Assembly (NCBI GenBank): GCA_036506155.1
Contig: DASXSF010000022.1
Location: 62,001 to 126,000 of the forward strand
Direction: 5' to 3'
DNA length: 64,000 nucleotides
From: DASXRA01 sp036506155
Lineage (GTDB): Bacteria; Actinomycetota; Actinomycetes; Mycobacteriales; Jatrophihabitantaceae
Shown here: positions 24,811 through 33,759 of the stretch, one piece after another
How positions within the stretch are numbered: position 1 is the first letter of the stretch
How the letters are laid out: every line of letters begins with the position of its first letter
The notes under the pieces: model-generated
The model's input: the letters and a program-made list of their open reading frames with translations, nothing else
Database searches by the model: none
Told to the model about the DNA's origin: nothing
Position numbers and translations under genes: made by a program

Positions 24811-25022
24811 GAAGCGGCCGGGTGCTCGACCAGGGCCAGCACCCGCGATGCCATGAACCGCGCGGTGCGCACCGGCGTCCCGCGCCGGGTCACCTCCGTG
24901 ACCTCGACGGCGCCGCGACCCTGGCTGATCTCCACGCGTCTGCCGGCCCGGGTGGCGATGATCTCGTAGGTCAGCGCACTGTCGCCGGCATCGATCACGA
25001 TCTCGACGCGGTCACCCTTCAT
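24807..25022 (-). CDS. Conserved small hypothetical protein (71 aa)
   Basis: It begins MKGDRVEIVIDAGDSALTYE and includes VEVTEVTRRGTPVRTARFM. It is beta-rich, has a regular codon pattern and looks like a short conserved actinobacterial protein of unknown function. The ATG at 25022 has no clear ribosome binding site, so it may be leaderless; a longer reading from 25226 adds 68 poorly structured residues and is less likely. The 231 bases between this start and the small acidic gene upstream hold nothing else that I can support. Confidence 0.65.
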   Translation of the reverse strand: MKGDRVEIVIDAGDSALTYEIIATRAGRRVEISQGRGAVEVTEVTRRGTPVRTARFMASRVLALVEHPAAS

Positions 25023-25253
25023 GTGGCAAGTGTGCCCGACTTCGGGGTCCGACCCGGTGCGGTCGCCTGACGGCGCGAGGCACGCCGCGGCTTCAGCCGA
25101 ACGATCGTCCGCGGCGGCGGTTGTTTTGTGGGACCCGGGGACACGCACCGGATCGGACGTCGGGTGCAACGACGCGTCGCCGCCGGTTATTTCCGCGGCG
25201 AACCGCCGCCCTGCGTGCTTGCTCACCGACGCAGCGCCGGCGGCCAGCCGGCC

Positions 25254-25415
25254 TCAGGCCGAGCGGTACTCGTCGTCGTCGGCGGGTAGTTCCTGCGCCT
25301 GCTCCAAGACATCGGCAGGCTCTGCTTCGAGGGGCGCCTCGAACTCGGGCAGCCCGCTGTCCTCGTCCGAGCCGGGGCGCTCGGGAACTTCGCGATCGTC
25401 ATCGGGACGTGTCAC
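25254..25415 (-). CDS. Very small acidic protein (53 aa)
   Basis: GTG 25415 is preceded at four bases by GGAGG. The product runs MTRPDDDREVPERPGSDEDS and continues LPEFEAPLEAEPADVLEQAQ before ending ADDDEYRSA. About a third of the residues are Asp or Glu, with no Cys and no membrane segment. Short acidic proteins with the ADVLEQ segment are frequent in actinobacteria and have no known role. Strong ribosome binding site and codon pattern support it. Confidence 0.65.
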   Translation of the reverse strand: MTRPDDDREVPERPGSDEDSGLPEFEAPLEAEPADVLEQAQELPADDDEYRSA

Positions 25416-25480
25416 AGCTCCTCCGTCGGGGTGCGGCGATGGCCCGGGCTAATCACGTTGATCCTAGGCGTCCAGCGGGC

Positions 25481-26002
25481 TCACGACGCGTGCTGCCCGC
25501 GAGTTCGCTCACTGTCGGGTGCGTCATCCGGCAGCGCGTCGTGGGCGTTCAGCAAGCGGTAGGGCATCAGGTACCACAGCCATCCGAACAGGCATGCCAG
25601 AACGGCCGTCAGGATCCACGCCGTCACCGCACCGGCGACGACGTCGACGACCAGCAGCACTGCGCCCAGCACTGTCAGCGCGAGAAAAACCAGTCCGACG
25701 GCGGCCAGCCGGCCGGTCCAGCTCACCAGCTCATGCTTGAGGTGGCGCCGGAAAACCCCCCGGTGCACCGCAGCCGGCGCGATGAACAGCGCCGTTGCGA
25801 TTGCGGCGCAGAGCAGCGTCGCGACGTAGAGGCCGCGCAGCACTGAGCTGAGCGTCGCGAAGCGCGGCTGGAAGGCGATCGTCAGCAGGAACGCGAACAG
25901 GATCTGCACGCCCGCCTGAGCGACGCGCAGCTCCTGCAGCAACTCGGCGTAGTTGCGGTCCAGCCGCTCCGCGCCGGTCTCGTCCCGCTCGTAGTCGCTC
26001 AT
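25481..26002 (-). CDS. DUF6328-like membrane protein
   Basis: A 173-residue protein with four predicted helices (GVQILFAFLLTIAF, LYVATLLCAAIATALFIAP, LAAVGLVFLALTVLGAVLLVV, AWILTAVLACLFGWLWYLMP). The N-terminus (RLDRNYAELLQELRVAQAG) is the conserved block of this actinobacterial family, whose function is unknown. ATG 26002 overlaps the stop of the upstream DHA2 exporter (ATGA), so it is coupled to it. Confidence 0.8.
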   Translation of the reverse strand: MSDYERDETGAERLDRNYAELLQELRVAQAGVQILFAFLLTIAFQPRFATLSSVLRGLYVATLLCAAIATALFIAPAAVHRGVFRRHLKHELVSWTGRLAAVGLVFLALTVLGAVLLVVDVVAGAVTAWILTAVLACLFGWLWYLMPYRLLNAHDALPDDAPDSERTRGQHAS

Positions 26003-27573
26003 CCCCCCGGAACCGTCTCCACGTTGATGAAATCGCGAGTGTGGATCAGCGCCAGCGACAGCACTGCGCTCACCAGCGCGATGATGCCGGCGACCAGCAG
26101 GATGTAGTTCAGGCCGGTGGTGAACGCCGAACGCGCCGCGAAGGCGACCGGGCGACGCTCCTGCGGCGGTAGCGAGAGCAGCGTCTTGCCGAGCTCCCCG
26201 TTCGTGAGCGACGCCTTGATCTGTGCGGCGTGCGGACCTATGCCCGGCACCTTGGCGAACGCGTCGGCAGCGGCGCTGGCAACCTTGCTCGCGAAGAGCG
26301 ATCCGAGCAGGGCGATGCCCGTAGCGATGCCCACCTGCCGGAACGTGGAGTTCACTCCCGAGGCCATGCCGGCCTGCCGCGGCGGAACGACGCCGACCGC
26401 TGTGGACGCGAGCGGCGGGTTGACCAGTCCGGCGCCTACGCCGGCGACGATGAGCCCGGGCACCAGGTGCGTCCACTGCGATTCGGCGGTCAGCCCTCGC
26501 ATCAACAGCAGCCCGATGCCGATGATCAGCAGCCCCGGCCCGATCAGCCATCGCACCGGCACATACGACGACAACCGGCCCGCGATGCCCGCGACGACGA
26601 ACAGTCCACCGGTGGCGGTGAGCAGCCGCAGGCCCGTCTGGAACGGCGTGTAGCTGAGCACGTCTTGCAGGTAGATCGTCAGATACAGCAGCATCGAGAA
26701 CAGCGACGCGGAGATGCCGAACGCGGCGATGGAGCCTCCGGTGAACGTGGGTTTGCGGAGCAGGCCCAGGTCCAACATCGGATATCGGCTGACGAGTTCG
26801 ACCCCGACGAACACGGCGAGCAGCACCGCCGCAGCTGCGAGGCAGCCGAGCACCAGCGAGTCGGTGAACCCGCGGTCGCTGGCCTTGATCAAGCCGAATA
26901 CGAGGAACGCCAGGCACGCTGTGAATGTGACGAAGCCGAACCAGTCCGGGCGGCGGGGGCTCGGATCCTTCGACTCGCGCACCCGGAAAGCCGTGATCGC
27001 AAGCACGACGACACCGATCGGCAGGTTGACGTAGAAGATCCACCGCCAGGACAGGCCGGACGTCAGCGCACCACCGACGAGCGGACCGATCGCGACGGCG
27101 ATCCCGGCGACGGCGCCCCAGACGCCGAAGGCGATTCCGCGGTCCTTGCCGCGGAAGGCGTCGGCGAGCAGGGCCAGCGAAACGGCGAACATGATCGCGC
27201 CGCCCACGCCCTGGAAGCCGCGGGCGAGTTGAAGGAACAGGGTCCCCGTCGCCACGCCGCACAGCAGCGACGCCACAGTGAACGCGCAGACCCCGATCAG
27301 GTACAACAGCCGACGGCCGAACAGGTCGGCCAGCGACCCACTGGTCAGCAGCACCGCGGCGAGGGTGAGCGCGTAGGCGTCCACGACCCATTGCAGGTCG
27401 GAGAAGCTGCTGGCGAGCTCCTTCTGGATGTCGGGCAGTGCGACATTCACGATCGTGATGTCGATCAACAGCATGAAGATGCCGAGGCTGACGGCGGTGA
27501 GGGTCCACCAACGGTGGTCGGGCTCGGCCGCACGCTGCGTCTGCGCTGCCTGCTCGGCTGCGGTACCCGTCAT
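25999..27573 (-). CDS. DHA2-family MFS exporter
   Basis: A protein of 524 residues with 14 helices. The first helix has IFMLLIDITIVNVALPDIQ, then GSLADLFGRRLLYL and the motif C region GAVAGIAVAIGPLVGGAL. Between helices 13 and 14 there is a long outer loop of about 70 residues, with FAKVPGIGPHAAQIKASLTN, typical for EmrB/QacA-like proteins. ATG 27573 fits the family start. It diverges from the beta-galactosidase (88-base gap) and is coupled to the DUF6328 gene. Confidence 0.9.
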   Translation of the reverse strand: MTGTAAEQAAQTQRAAEPDHRWWTLTAVSLGIFMLLIDITIVNVALPDIQKELASSFSDLQWVVDAYALTLAAVLLTSGSLADLFGRRLLYLIGVCAFTVASLLCGVATGTLFLQLARGFQGVGGAIMFAVSLALLADAFRGKDRGIAFGVWGAVAGIAVAIGPLVGGALTSGLSWRWIFYVNLPIGVVVLAITAFRVRESKDPSPRRPDWFGFVTFTACLAFLVFGLIKASDRGFTDSLVLGCLAAAAVLLAVFVGVELVSRYPMLDLGLLRKPTFTGGSIAAFGISASLFSMLLYLTIYLQDVLSYTPFQTGLRLLTATGGLFVVAGIAGRLSSYVPVRWLIGPGLLIIGIGLLLMRGLTAESQWTHLVPGLIVAGVGAGLVNPPLASTAVGVVPPRQAGMASGVNSTFRQVGIATGIALLGSLFASKVASAAADAFAKVPGIGPHAAQIKASLTNGELGKTLLSLPPQERRPVAFAARSAFTTGLNYILLVAGIIALVSAVLSLALIHTRDFINVETVPGG

Positions 27574-27647
27574 GGCCTGTCCGTCCCTTCGCGTCGGCGT
27601 CGGTCGGTGCAGTTCGTTCCCAACGTACTCACCGACGCAGGGCTGTG

Positions 27648-27653
27648 TACGTT
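27648..27653 (+). promoter_or_regulatory. Probable -10 element of a leaderless beta-galactosidase transcript
   Basis: TACGTT (TANNNT) ends eight bases before ATG 27662, the spacing at which actinobacterial leaderless transcripts begin on the start codon. No ribosome binding site is seen. Confidence 0.45.
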
Positions 27654-27661
27654 CACGCACC

Positions 27662-30439
27662 ATGGGTCCGCTGGGCAGTTTCGCACCGGGCGCCGGCCGG
27701 CGGCTACCGCGAGCGCACGCGGTGTCGGATGCGCCTCGCCTCGACCTGAACGGCACCTGGCGGTTCCGCCTCGCCGGCAAGGAGGGCTACACGCGCATCG
27801 AGGTTCCGGGTCACTGGCAGCTTTCCGGCTTCGGCGCGCCCGCGTACACGAACGTGCGTTACCCGTTTCCGATCGAGCCGCCGCACGTCCCGGACGACAA
27901 CGCGACCGCCGAATATCGCCGCCGCTTCGACCTGCCGGCCGACTGGCCAGGACACGGCGCGGTGCTGCGCTTCCTCGGGGTCGACTCCGCGTTTACAGCC
28001 TGGCTGAACGGTACGGAGCTGGGCTGGTCCACCGGCAGCCGGCTCACCACCGAGTTCGACGTGGGGGCGCTATTGCTCCGGGCGGGCAACGAGCTGACTG
28101 TGCACGTGCACCAGTGGTCGCCGGGCAGTTACCTCGAGGACCAGGACATGTGGTGGCTGTCGGGGATCTTCCGCGACGTCACCCTGCTCGCCCGCCCTTC
28201 CGGCGCTGTCGACGACTTCTTCATGCATGCCGACTACGACGACCGCACCGGGGCGGGGATACTGCGCGTCGAGACGGACATGCGGGCGCTGCTGTCCGTG
28301 CCGTCACTCGGTCTCGTCGACGTGCCGGCTGCCGGGCCGCACCGCGTCGACGACATCACGCCCTGGTCGGCCGAAGTTCCGCACCTCTACTCCGGGACGC
28401 TCGACGCGGGCGGGGAACGCATCGCATTGCGCATAGGGTTTCGCACCGTCGAGATCCGCGACGGGTTGCTCACCGTCAACGGCCGGCGGGTGCTGTTCCG
28501 CGGCGTCAATCGGCACGAGTGGAGCCCGGACCGCGGCCGCGCCGTCACCACCGACGAGATGCTGAGCGATGTCAGGCTGATGAAGCAGCACAACATCAAC
28601 GCCGTTCGCACCAGCCATTACCCGCCGCACCCTGACTTCCTCGACCTGTGTGACGAGTACGGGCTCTACGTGATCGACGAGTGCGACCTGGAAACGCACG
28701 GCTTCGCGGTCGTCGACTGGCGCGGCAACCCCAGCGACGACGCGCGGTGGCGAGCGGCGTATCTCGACCGCATCCGGCGCACAGTCGAGCGCGACAAGAA
28801 CCACCCGTCGGTGATCATGTGGTCGCTCGGCAACGAGAGCGGAACGGGGCAGAACCTCAAGGCGATGTCCGCGTGGGCGCACGAGCGTGACCCCGGGCGC
28901 CCGGTCCACTACGAGGGTGACGCGGACTGCGGCTACGTCGACGTCTACAGCCGCATGTACGCCACCCATGACGAGGTCGCCGCAATTGGGCGCCGCGAAG
29001 AACCGGCGATCAGCGATCCGGCACGGGACGCGCACCGGCGCGGCCTGCCGTTCGTGTTGTGCGAGTACGCCCACGCGATGGGCAACGGGCCGGGCGGGCT
29101 GCTGGAATACCGGCAGTTGTTCGAAACCTACCCGCGCTGCCAGGGCGGGTTCGTCTGGGAGTGGATCGACCACGGGATCCGGCGGCCCGGCCACTTCGCT
29201 TACGGCGGCGACTTCGGCGAGGTATTGCATGACGGCAACTTCGTCATGGACGGGCTGCTGTTCGCCGACCGCACGCCGTCGCCCGGGCTGGTCGAACTCA
29301 AGGCGGTTATCGCGCCGGTGCGGATCACGCTGGACGATATGGTCGCGGTGAGCAACCTGCACGACTTCGCCGACTCTGCCGACCTGCGATTCGAGTGGAC
29401 GTACGAGGTCGAGGGTGTGCCCGTCGAGAGCGGCGAGCTCGACGTTGTGCCGATCGGCCCGCACGAGACGATCGGGGTGCCCCCGCCGGCGCTCTCCCGC
29501 GCCGATGCCGAGAGCTGGCTGACCGTGCGCGCCGTGCTCGCACACGACATGCCGTGGGCACCTGCAGGGCACGAAATCGCCTTCGCGCAGCGGCAGATCA
29601 CGCCGGCGCCAACCCGTACCGCAGCGTATGGGCGTCCGGATACGGCGCAGTTCGACAGGGCCATGCTGACCCGGCTGGGCGCTATGCCGGTGCACGGCCC
29701 GCGCTTGGATTTGTGGCGCGCGCCCACCGACAACGACCGTGCGGTGTTCGGGCCGTCGGTCGCGACGCCGTGGCGGGCGATCGGCCTCGACCGGCTCACG
29801 CATCGGGTGATCGACCGCGACGACTTCGTGCTGCGCACCCGGGTGGCAGCGGCCGCGACCGACCTGGGGATGCTGGTCAGCTACCGCTGGCGCGCGGACG
29901 GCAGCGCACTTGTCCTCACCGTCGACGCCGAGCCGGACGGCGACTGGCCGGTGCCCCTCCCCCGGCTGGGCATGCGGCTGGCACTGCCGGCGAGCATCGC
30001 CGAGGTCGAGTGGTTCGGGGGCGGGCCCGGCGAGGCCTACTCGGACAGCACGCAGGCGCTGCGCATAGGCCGCTTCCGTCGTCGAGTCGAGGAACTCCAG
30101 ACGCCGTACGCGTTCCCGCAGGAGAACGGCAACCGGCGGCTCGTTCGCTGGGCGGAGCTCTTCGGACCGGACGGCGGTGTGCGCATCGAGGGTGTGCCGA
30201 CATTCGAGCTGACCGTGCGCCGGTGGACCAACGAGGACCTCGACGCCGCCCGGCATCCCAGCGATCTGGTGCCCCGCGACGAGCTGTACGTCAACATCGA
30301 CGTCGCCCAGAACGGGCTGGGCACGGCCTCGTGCGGTCCCGGTGTGCTGCCGCAGTACGAGCTGCGCGCCGCGCCGGCCTCCTGGACCGTGCGCCTCGTA
30401 CCGCTGCCGCCGCGGGCCGACCCTCTCGACGGCGCGTGA
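27662..30439 (+). CDS. Glycoside hydrolase family 2 beta-galactosidase
   Basis: A 925-residue LacZ-like enzyme. A sugar-binding jelly roll (LDLNGTWRFRLAGKEGYTRI; about 20-190) and an Ig-like domain precede the TIM barrel (about 270-560), with FRGVNRHEWSPDRG, the acid/base Glu392 in WSLGNESG and the nucleophile Glu468 in VLCEYAHAMGN. The C-terminal beta-galactosidase small-chain domain (about 640-915) includes the active-site loop LWRAPTDND and VEWFGGGPGEAYSDS. No signal peptide, so intracellular. The stop TGA is the first three bases of a 45-nt palindromic repeat. Confidence 0.94.
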   Translation: MGPLGSFAPGAGRRLPRAHAVSDAPRLDLNGTWRFRLAGKEGYTRIEVPGHWQLSGFGAPAYTNVRYPFPIEPPHVPDDNATAEYRRRFDLPADWPGHGAVLRFLGVDSAFTAWLNGTELGWSTGSRLTTEFDVGALLLRAGNELTVHVHQWSPGSYLEDQDMWWLSGIFRDVTLLARPSGAVDDFFMHADYDDRTGAGILRVETDMRALLSVPSLGLVDVPAAGPHRVDDITPWSAEVPHLYSGTLDAGGERIALRIGFRTVEIRDGLLTVNGRRVLFRGVNRHEWSPDRGRAVTTDEMLSDVRLMKQHNINAVRTSHYPPHPDFLDLCDEYGLYVIDECDLETHGFAVVDWRGNPSDDARWRAAYLDRIRRTVERDKNHPSVIMWSLGNESGTGQNLKAMSAWAHERDPGRPVHYEGDADCGYVDVYSRMYATHDEVAAIGRREEPAISDPARDAHRRGLPFVLCEYAHAMGNGPGGLLEYRQLFETYPRCQGGFVWEWIDHGIRRPGHFAYGGDFGEVLHDGNFVMDGLLFADRTPSPGLVELKAVIAPVRITLDDMVAVSNLHDFADSADLRFEWTYEVEGVPVESGELDVVPIGPHETIGVPPPALSRADAESWLTVRAVLAHDMPWAPAGHEIAFAQRQITPAPTRTAAYGRPDTAQFDRAMLTRLGAMPVHGPRLDLWRAPTDNDRAVFGPSVATPWRAIGLDRLTHRVIDRDDFVLRTRVAAAATDLGMLVSYRWRADGSALVLTVDAEPDGDWPVPLPRLGMRLALPASIAEVEWFGGGPGEAYSDSTQALRIGRFRRRVEELQTPYAFPQENGNRRLVRWAELFGPDGGVRIEGVPTFELTVRRWTNEDLDAARHPSDLVPRDELYVNIDVAQNGLGTASCGPGVLPQYELRAAPASWTVRLVPLPPRADPLDGA

Positions 30440-30481
30440 TCTTGGACTTGTGGTCGCTGTCCGGCCGCAAGTCCAAGATCA
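30437..30481. repeat. 45-nt palindromic element, copy 1
   Basis: Left arm TGATCTTGGACTTGTGG (30437-30453), 11-base centre, right arm CCGCAAGTCCAAGATCA (30465-30481). One G-T wobble. It overlaps the beta-galactosidase stop and precedes the convergent TetR gene. Confidence 0.9.
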
Positions 30482-30496
30482 TCGCGGAAGCAACGG

Positions 30497-31102
30497 CTAG
30501 CCGGCCGGGGCGATCAGCGGCAGCACCACATGGTCGACGATCCTTATGGCGTCCTGCTCCGTGACCCGCTGGTTGTTGAGGACCATCTGATACGTCAGCA
30601 TCGCCGGCAGGATGTCGGCGTACAGCGAGCAGGCCGCGTCCGGCCGCACCTCGCCGCGCTCGACGCCGCGGCGCAGCAGTTCGACGAACGCCGCGCGCTT
30701 GGGATTGTGCACCTTCTGTTCGACGGCGGCGGCAAGTTCCGGGTCACGGGTGGCCTCGCACGCGACGGCGCGCATGACCTCGCCGGCCGCGTCGGACGCC
30801 TCGCAGATGCGAGTGGCCAATCTCACCAGCAGCTCGCGGGTCGTCGCGCCGGGCTCGGAGCGCAGCTCCTCGAGAATGTCGCCGGGGCCGCCGAAGCGAG
30901 CCAGGAACGCTTCGACGACGAGGTCCTGCTTGGTGCCCCACCGACGATAGATGCTTGCCTTGCCGGTCTTCGCCCGCGCAGCGACGGCCTCGACCGTGAA
31001 GCCGGCGTAGCCGACGTCAGCCAGCTCGGCGAAGACCGCGTCGTGGATCGCGTCCTCGAGCTCTGCCCCCCGCTTGCGTTGCCGCGCGATGAGTGCCGTC
31101 AC
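30497..31102 (-). CDS. TetR-family transcriptional regulator
   Basis: A 201-residue repressor. The HTH is in residues about 15-65 (VFAELADVGYAGFTVEAVAA, then TGKASIYRRWGTKQDLV), and the C-terminal ligand domain is of the TetR_C_11 kind. It diverges from a DHA2 exporter, with a 28-base palindrome between them, so it most likely represses the exporter and itself until an export substrate binds. GTG 31102 has a usable upstream AGGAAAGG-like sequence. Confidence 0.9.
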   Translation of the reverse strand: MTALIARQRKRGAELEDAIHDAVFAELADVGYAGFTVEAVAARAKTGKASIYRRWGTKQDLVVEAFLARFGGPGDILEELRSEPGATTRELLVRLATRICEASDAAGEVMRAVACEATRDPELAAAVEQKVHNPKRAAFVELLRRGVERGEVRPDAACSLYADILPAMLTYQMVLNNQRVTEQDAIRIVDHVVLPLIAPAG

Positions 31103-31139
31103 TTCCTCGAACCTTTCCTGTGTTACGGCTGAGCTTACC

Positions 31140-31167
31140 CGATAGAAAACGGTTGCGTTCCCTATCG
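31140..31167. promoter_or_regulatory. TetR-type operator palindrome
   Basis: CGATAGAAAACG (31140-31151) and CGTTCCCTATCG (31156-31167) are inverted copies matching at 10 of 12 positions around GTTG. The spacing suits a TetR dimer pair. A possible exporter promoter, TTGCGT (31154) - 16 bases - TACTGT (31176), overlaps its right half, so binding would block transcription. Confidence 0.65.
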
Positions 31168-31247
31168 AGCCCCGTTACTGTCCTGACCTTAGGAGACGGC
31201 CGCGTTCTCTACCAGTGTAATTGACCACGAGACTTACGGAGCTTTCT

Positions 31248-32840
31248 GTGACAGACACGGCACAAGGCGAGATCACCACCGCCGCGTCGCGGACCACCGC
31301 GCGGCGCGCGGTCCATCCCGGCATCCTGCTGTTCCTGATCGCCGGCGCCCAGCTCATGGTGGTGCTCGACGCGACGATCGTGAACATCGCTCTGCCGTCG
31401 ATGGGCCGCTACTTCGACAAGAGCCAGACGGACATGACCTGGGCTATCAACGCCTACACGCTCGCGTTCGGCGGATTGCTGCTGCTAGGCGGGCGGGCCG
31501 CCGACATTCTCGGGCGGCGGCAGATGTTCATACTCGGGCTCGGCCTGTTCTCGCTGGGCAGTCTGCTCGGCGGTTTGTCGACCACCTACGAACTGCTGTT
31601 GGTCGGCCGCGTCGTCCAGGGCATCGGCGGAGCGATCGCGGCGCCGACCGCGCTGTCGTTGATCACCACGCTGTTCGAGGAAGGACCGGCACGGAACCGT
31701 GCTTTCGCCGTCTATGCCGGGGTGTCCGGCGCAGGGGCGGCGGTTGGACTCCTGCTCGGCGGCCTGCTGACCGAGTACGCCACCTGGCGTTGGGTGCTGT
31801 TCGTGAATGTGCCGATCGGCGTGGCGTTGATGATCGGCGGCTTCATGTTCATCCACTCGTCAGAGCGGCTGAAAGGCAAGTTCGACATCCTCGGATCGGT
31901 GCTCTCGGTGGCCGGCATGGTGGCGCTCGTCTACGGCTTCATCAACGCGGCGAACCACAGCTGGAGCGACGGCACGACAATCGCATCGCTGACTGGCGGC
32001 GTGGTGCTGCTCGTGATCTTCGTACTGTATGAGGCACGATCCCCGATCGCGATGATGCCGCTGCGGATCTTCGCGAACCGCTCCCGGGCTGCCTCGTACC
32101 TGATCATGCTGATCATCGGAGCCGCGATGTTCGGCATGTTCTACTTCATGACCTTCTTCATCCAGGGCGTCATGGGCTTCAGCGCGCTGAAGACCGGCGT
32201 GGCCTACCTGCCGTTCACTGCGGTGTTCATCGTGGGCTCGGGAATCGCGACCGGGCTGCTCCCGAGGGTCGGGCCCAAGCCGCTCGTCACGACCGGCTCG
32301 GCGCTCATGACGGTCGGCCTGTTCTGGTTCGCCCAGGTGGACACGCAGACCAAATACTGGACGGGCGTGTTCCCGCCGATGATGGTGATGGCCTCCGGCA
32401 TGGCGCTGGCGTTCGTGACGCTGACCGTCGTCGCAGTCACCAAGGTCACGAACACGGACACCGGCCTTGCCTCGGCGCTGCTCAACGTCGGGCAGCAGGT
32501 CGGCGGCTCGATCGGCCTGGCCGTACTGGCCACCGCCTTCGCGAGCGCGGCGAAGAGCGAGGGCAAGTCACAGGTCGACAACCTCGCTGGGGCGTCCCAG
32601 CACCACTTGCAGGAGCTGATCGCGAGCTCGCAGAGCGGCAAGCCGGCATCTCCCGCCGCCTACGCAGACCAGGCTGCGGTCGACGCCTTCCACGCCGTGC
32701 AGGCCCATGGTGCCAGCCAGGGGTTCCTGGTGGCCGCGATCTTCGGGATCTTCGCCGTCGTGGCGTCCGCGGTACTGATCAACGTCAAGAAGCGTGACGT
32801 GACCGAGGTGTCCGAATCCGAGGTCGTCGTCGCCGCCTGA
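31248..32840 (+). CDS. DHA2-family MFS exporter controlled by the TetR gene
   Basis: A protein of 530 residues with 14 helices. AGAQLMVVLDATIVNIALPSM is the DHA2 helix 1 signature, GGRAADILGRRQMFI lies between helices 2 and 3, and GVSGAGAAVGLLLGGLL is motif C. The loop before the last helix is long and polar. GTG 31248 is preceded by GGAG at six bases; a TTG 27 bases earlier is less likely. The divergent TetR gene and its palindrome give the regulation. The substrate is unknown. Confidence 0.9.
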   Translation: MTDTAQGEITTAASRTTARRAVHPGILLFLIAGAQLMVVLDATIVNIALPSMGRYFDKSQTDMTWAINAYTLAFGGLLLLGGRAADILGRRQMFILGLGLFSLGSLLGGLSTTYELLLVGRVVQGIGGAIAAPTALSLITTLFEEGPARNRAFAVYAGVSGAGAAVGLLLGGLLTEYATWRWVLFVNVPIGVALMIGGFMFIHSSERLKGKFDILGSVLSVAGMVALVYGFINAANHSWSDGTTIASLTGGVVLLVIFVLYEARSPIAMMPLRIFANRSRAASYLIMLIIGAAMFGMFYFMTFFIQGVMGFSALKTGVAYLPFTAVFIVGSGIATGLLPRVGPKPLVTTGSALMTVGLFWFAQVDTQTKYWTGVFPPMMVMASGMALAFVTLTVVAVTKVTNTDTGLASALLNVGQQVGGSIGLAVLATAFASAAKSEGKSQVDNLAGASQHHLQELIASSQSGKPASPAAYADQAAVDAFHAVQAHGASQGFLVAAIFGIFAVVASAVLINVKKRDVTEVSESEVVVAA

Positions 32841-32860
32841 TCCGCTAGTTGTCGCCTATA

Positions 32861-32888
32861 GCCCAGGCCCGCTGATGCGGGCCTGGGC
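32861..32888 (+). terminator. Strong hairpin terminator after the exporter
   Basis: GCCCAGGCCCGC (32861-32872) and GCGGGCCTGGGC (32877-32888) form a perfect 12-bp stem with loop TGAT. It ends the exporter transcript 20 bases after the stop and before the SDR gene. Confidence 0.85.
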
Positions 32889-32907
32889 GTCGACATATCG
32901 TGCGGGG

Positions 32908-33678
32908 ATGACGTACCTGTCGCAGCTGTTCTCGCTGGACGGCCGGGTCGCGGTGGTGACCGGCGGCAGTTCCGGCATCGGGCGGGCGATCGCCGCGGCA
33001 CTGGCCCGGGCCGGGGCGAGCGTCGTCATCGTCGCTCGTCGGGAAGCGGAGCTCGCCGCCACCGTCGAAGAGTTGACCGCCGCCGGGTGCCGCACCGACT
33101 GGGTGAGCGCCGACCTGAGCTCCCGCGACGGCGTGCGCACCGCCGCCGAGGCGGCAGCCAGGCCGTTCGGCGAGCCCGACATCCTGGTCAGCAGCGCCGG
33201 CATCAATCTGCGGCCACCGCTCGGCGAGATGACCGACGACGTCTGGGACGCGACGATGGCGCTGAACCTCGACGCGCCGTACCTGTTGGGCCAGCGGTAC
33301 GCCTCCGGCATGGCCGAGCGCGGCTACGGCCGGCTCATTCACATCAGCTCGCAGCAGGCGCACCGTGCGTTCGTTTCGAGCGGTGCCTACGGCGTCTCCA
33401 AGGGCGCGCTGGAATCGCTGGCCCGCTCCCAGGCCGAAGCCTGGTCGCGGCATGGGGTTACCAGCAACACGCTCGTGCCCGGCTTCGTGATGACGCCGCT
33501 CAACGCCCGGTTGTCCTCCGATCCCCAGCGGGTGGCCGAACTTGCCGCCCGGACGATGGTGGGACGCAACGGGCTGGCCGACGACTTCGCCGGCGTCGCG
33601 GTCCTGCTGGCAAGCCCCGCGTCCGGCTACATCACCGGGCAGGCGATCTTCGTCGACGGCGGGTTCTCCGTGCATTGA
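32908..33678 (+). CDS. SDR-family oxidoreductase (FabG-like)
   Basis: A 256-residue classical short-chain dehydrogenase. The cofactor motif TGGSSGIGRAIAAALARAG is followed by VARRE (favouring NADP), SSAGINLRP at the NNAG position, catalytic Ser in HISSQQAH, and YGVSKGALESL for Tyr/Lys. The C-terminus SGYITGQAIFVDGGFSVH is typical. ATG 32908 gives the standard length. The substrate may be a sugar acid or polyol (gluconate 5-dehydrogenase-like), which is uncertain. Confidence 0.9.
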   Translation: MTYLSQLFSLDGRVAVVTGGSSGIGRAIAAALARAGASVVIVARREAELAATVEELTAAGCRTDWVSADLSSRDGVRTAAEAAARPFGEPDILVSSAGINLRPPLGEMTDDVWDATMALNLDAPYLLGQRYASGMAERGYGRLIHISSQQAHRAFVSSGAYGVSKGALESLARSQAEAWSRHGVTSNTLVPGFVMTPLNARLSSDPQRVAELAARTMVGRNGLADDFAGVAVLLASPASGYITGQAIFVDGGFSVH

Positions 33679-33759
33679 CGGGCGTGCGTCTTGTGGCATA
33701 ACGCCCCAGAACGGTAGCGTGCCGATGCTCCGTAGTCCGCCGGCGTTTCGGGGGCGACG

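Noticed and set aside
26003..27511. Long minus-strand frame that would extend the DUF6328 protein upstream by 500 residues
   Set aside because: That part is the second frame of the DHA2 exporter; the ATGA overlap at 26002 marks the real start.
28304..30256. 650-codon minus-strand frame inside the beta-galactosidase
   Set aside because: Shadow of the real gene: Arg/His/Asp-rich, no motif, while the plus strand carries all GH2 catalytic residues.
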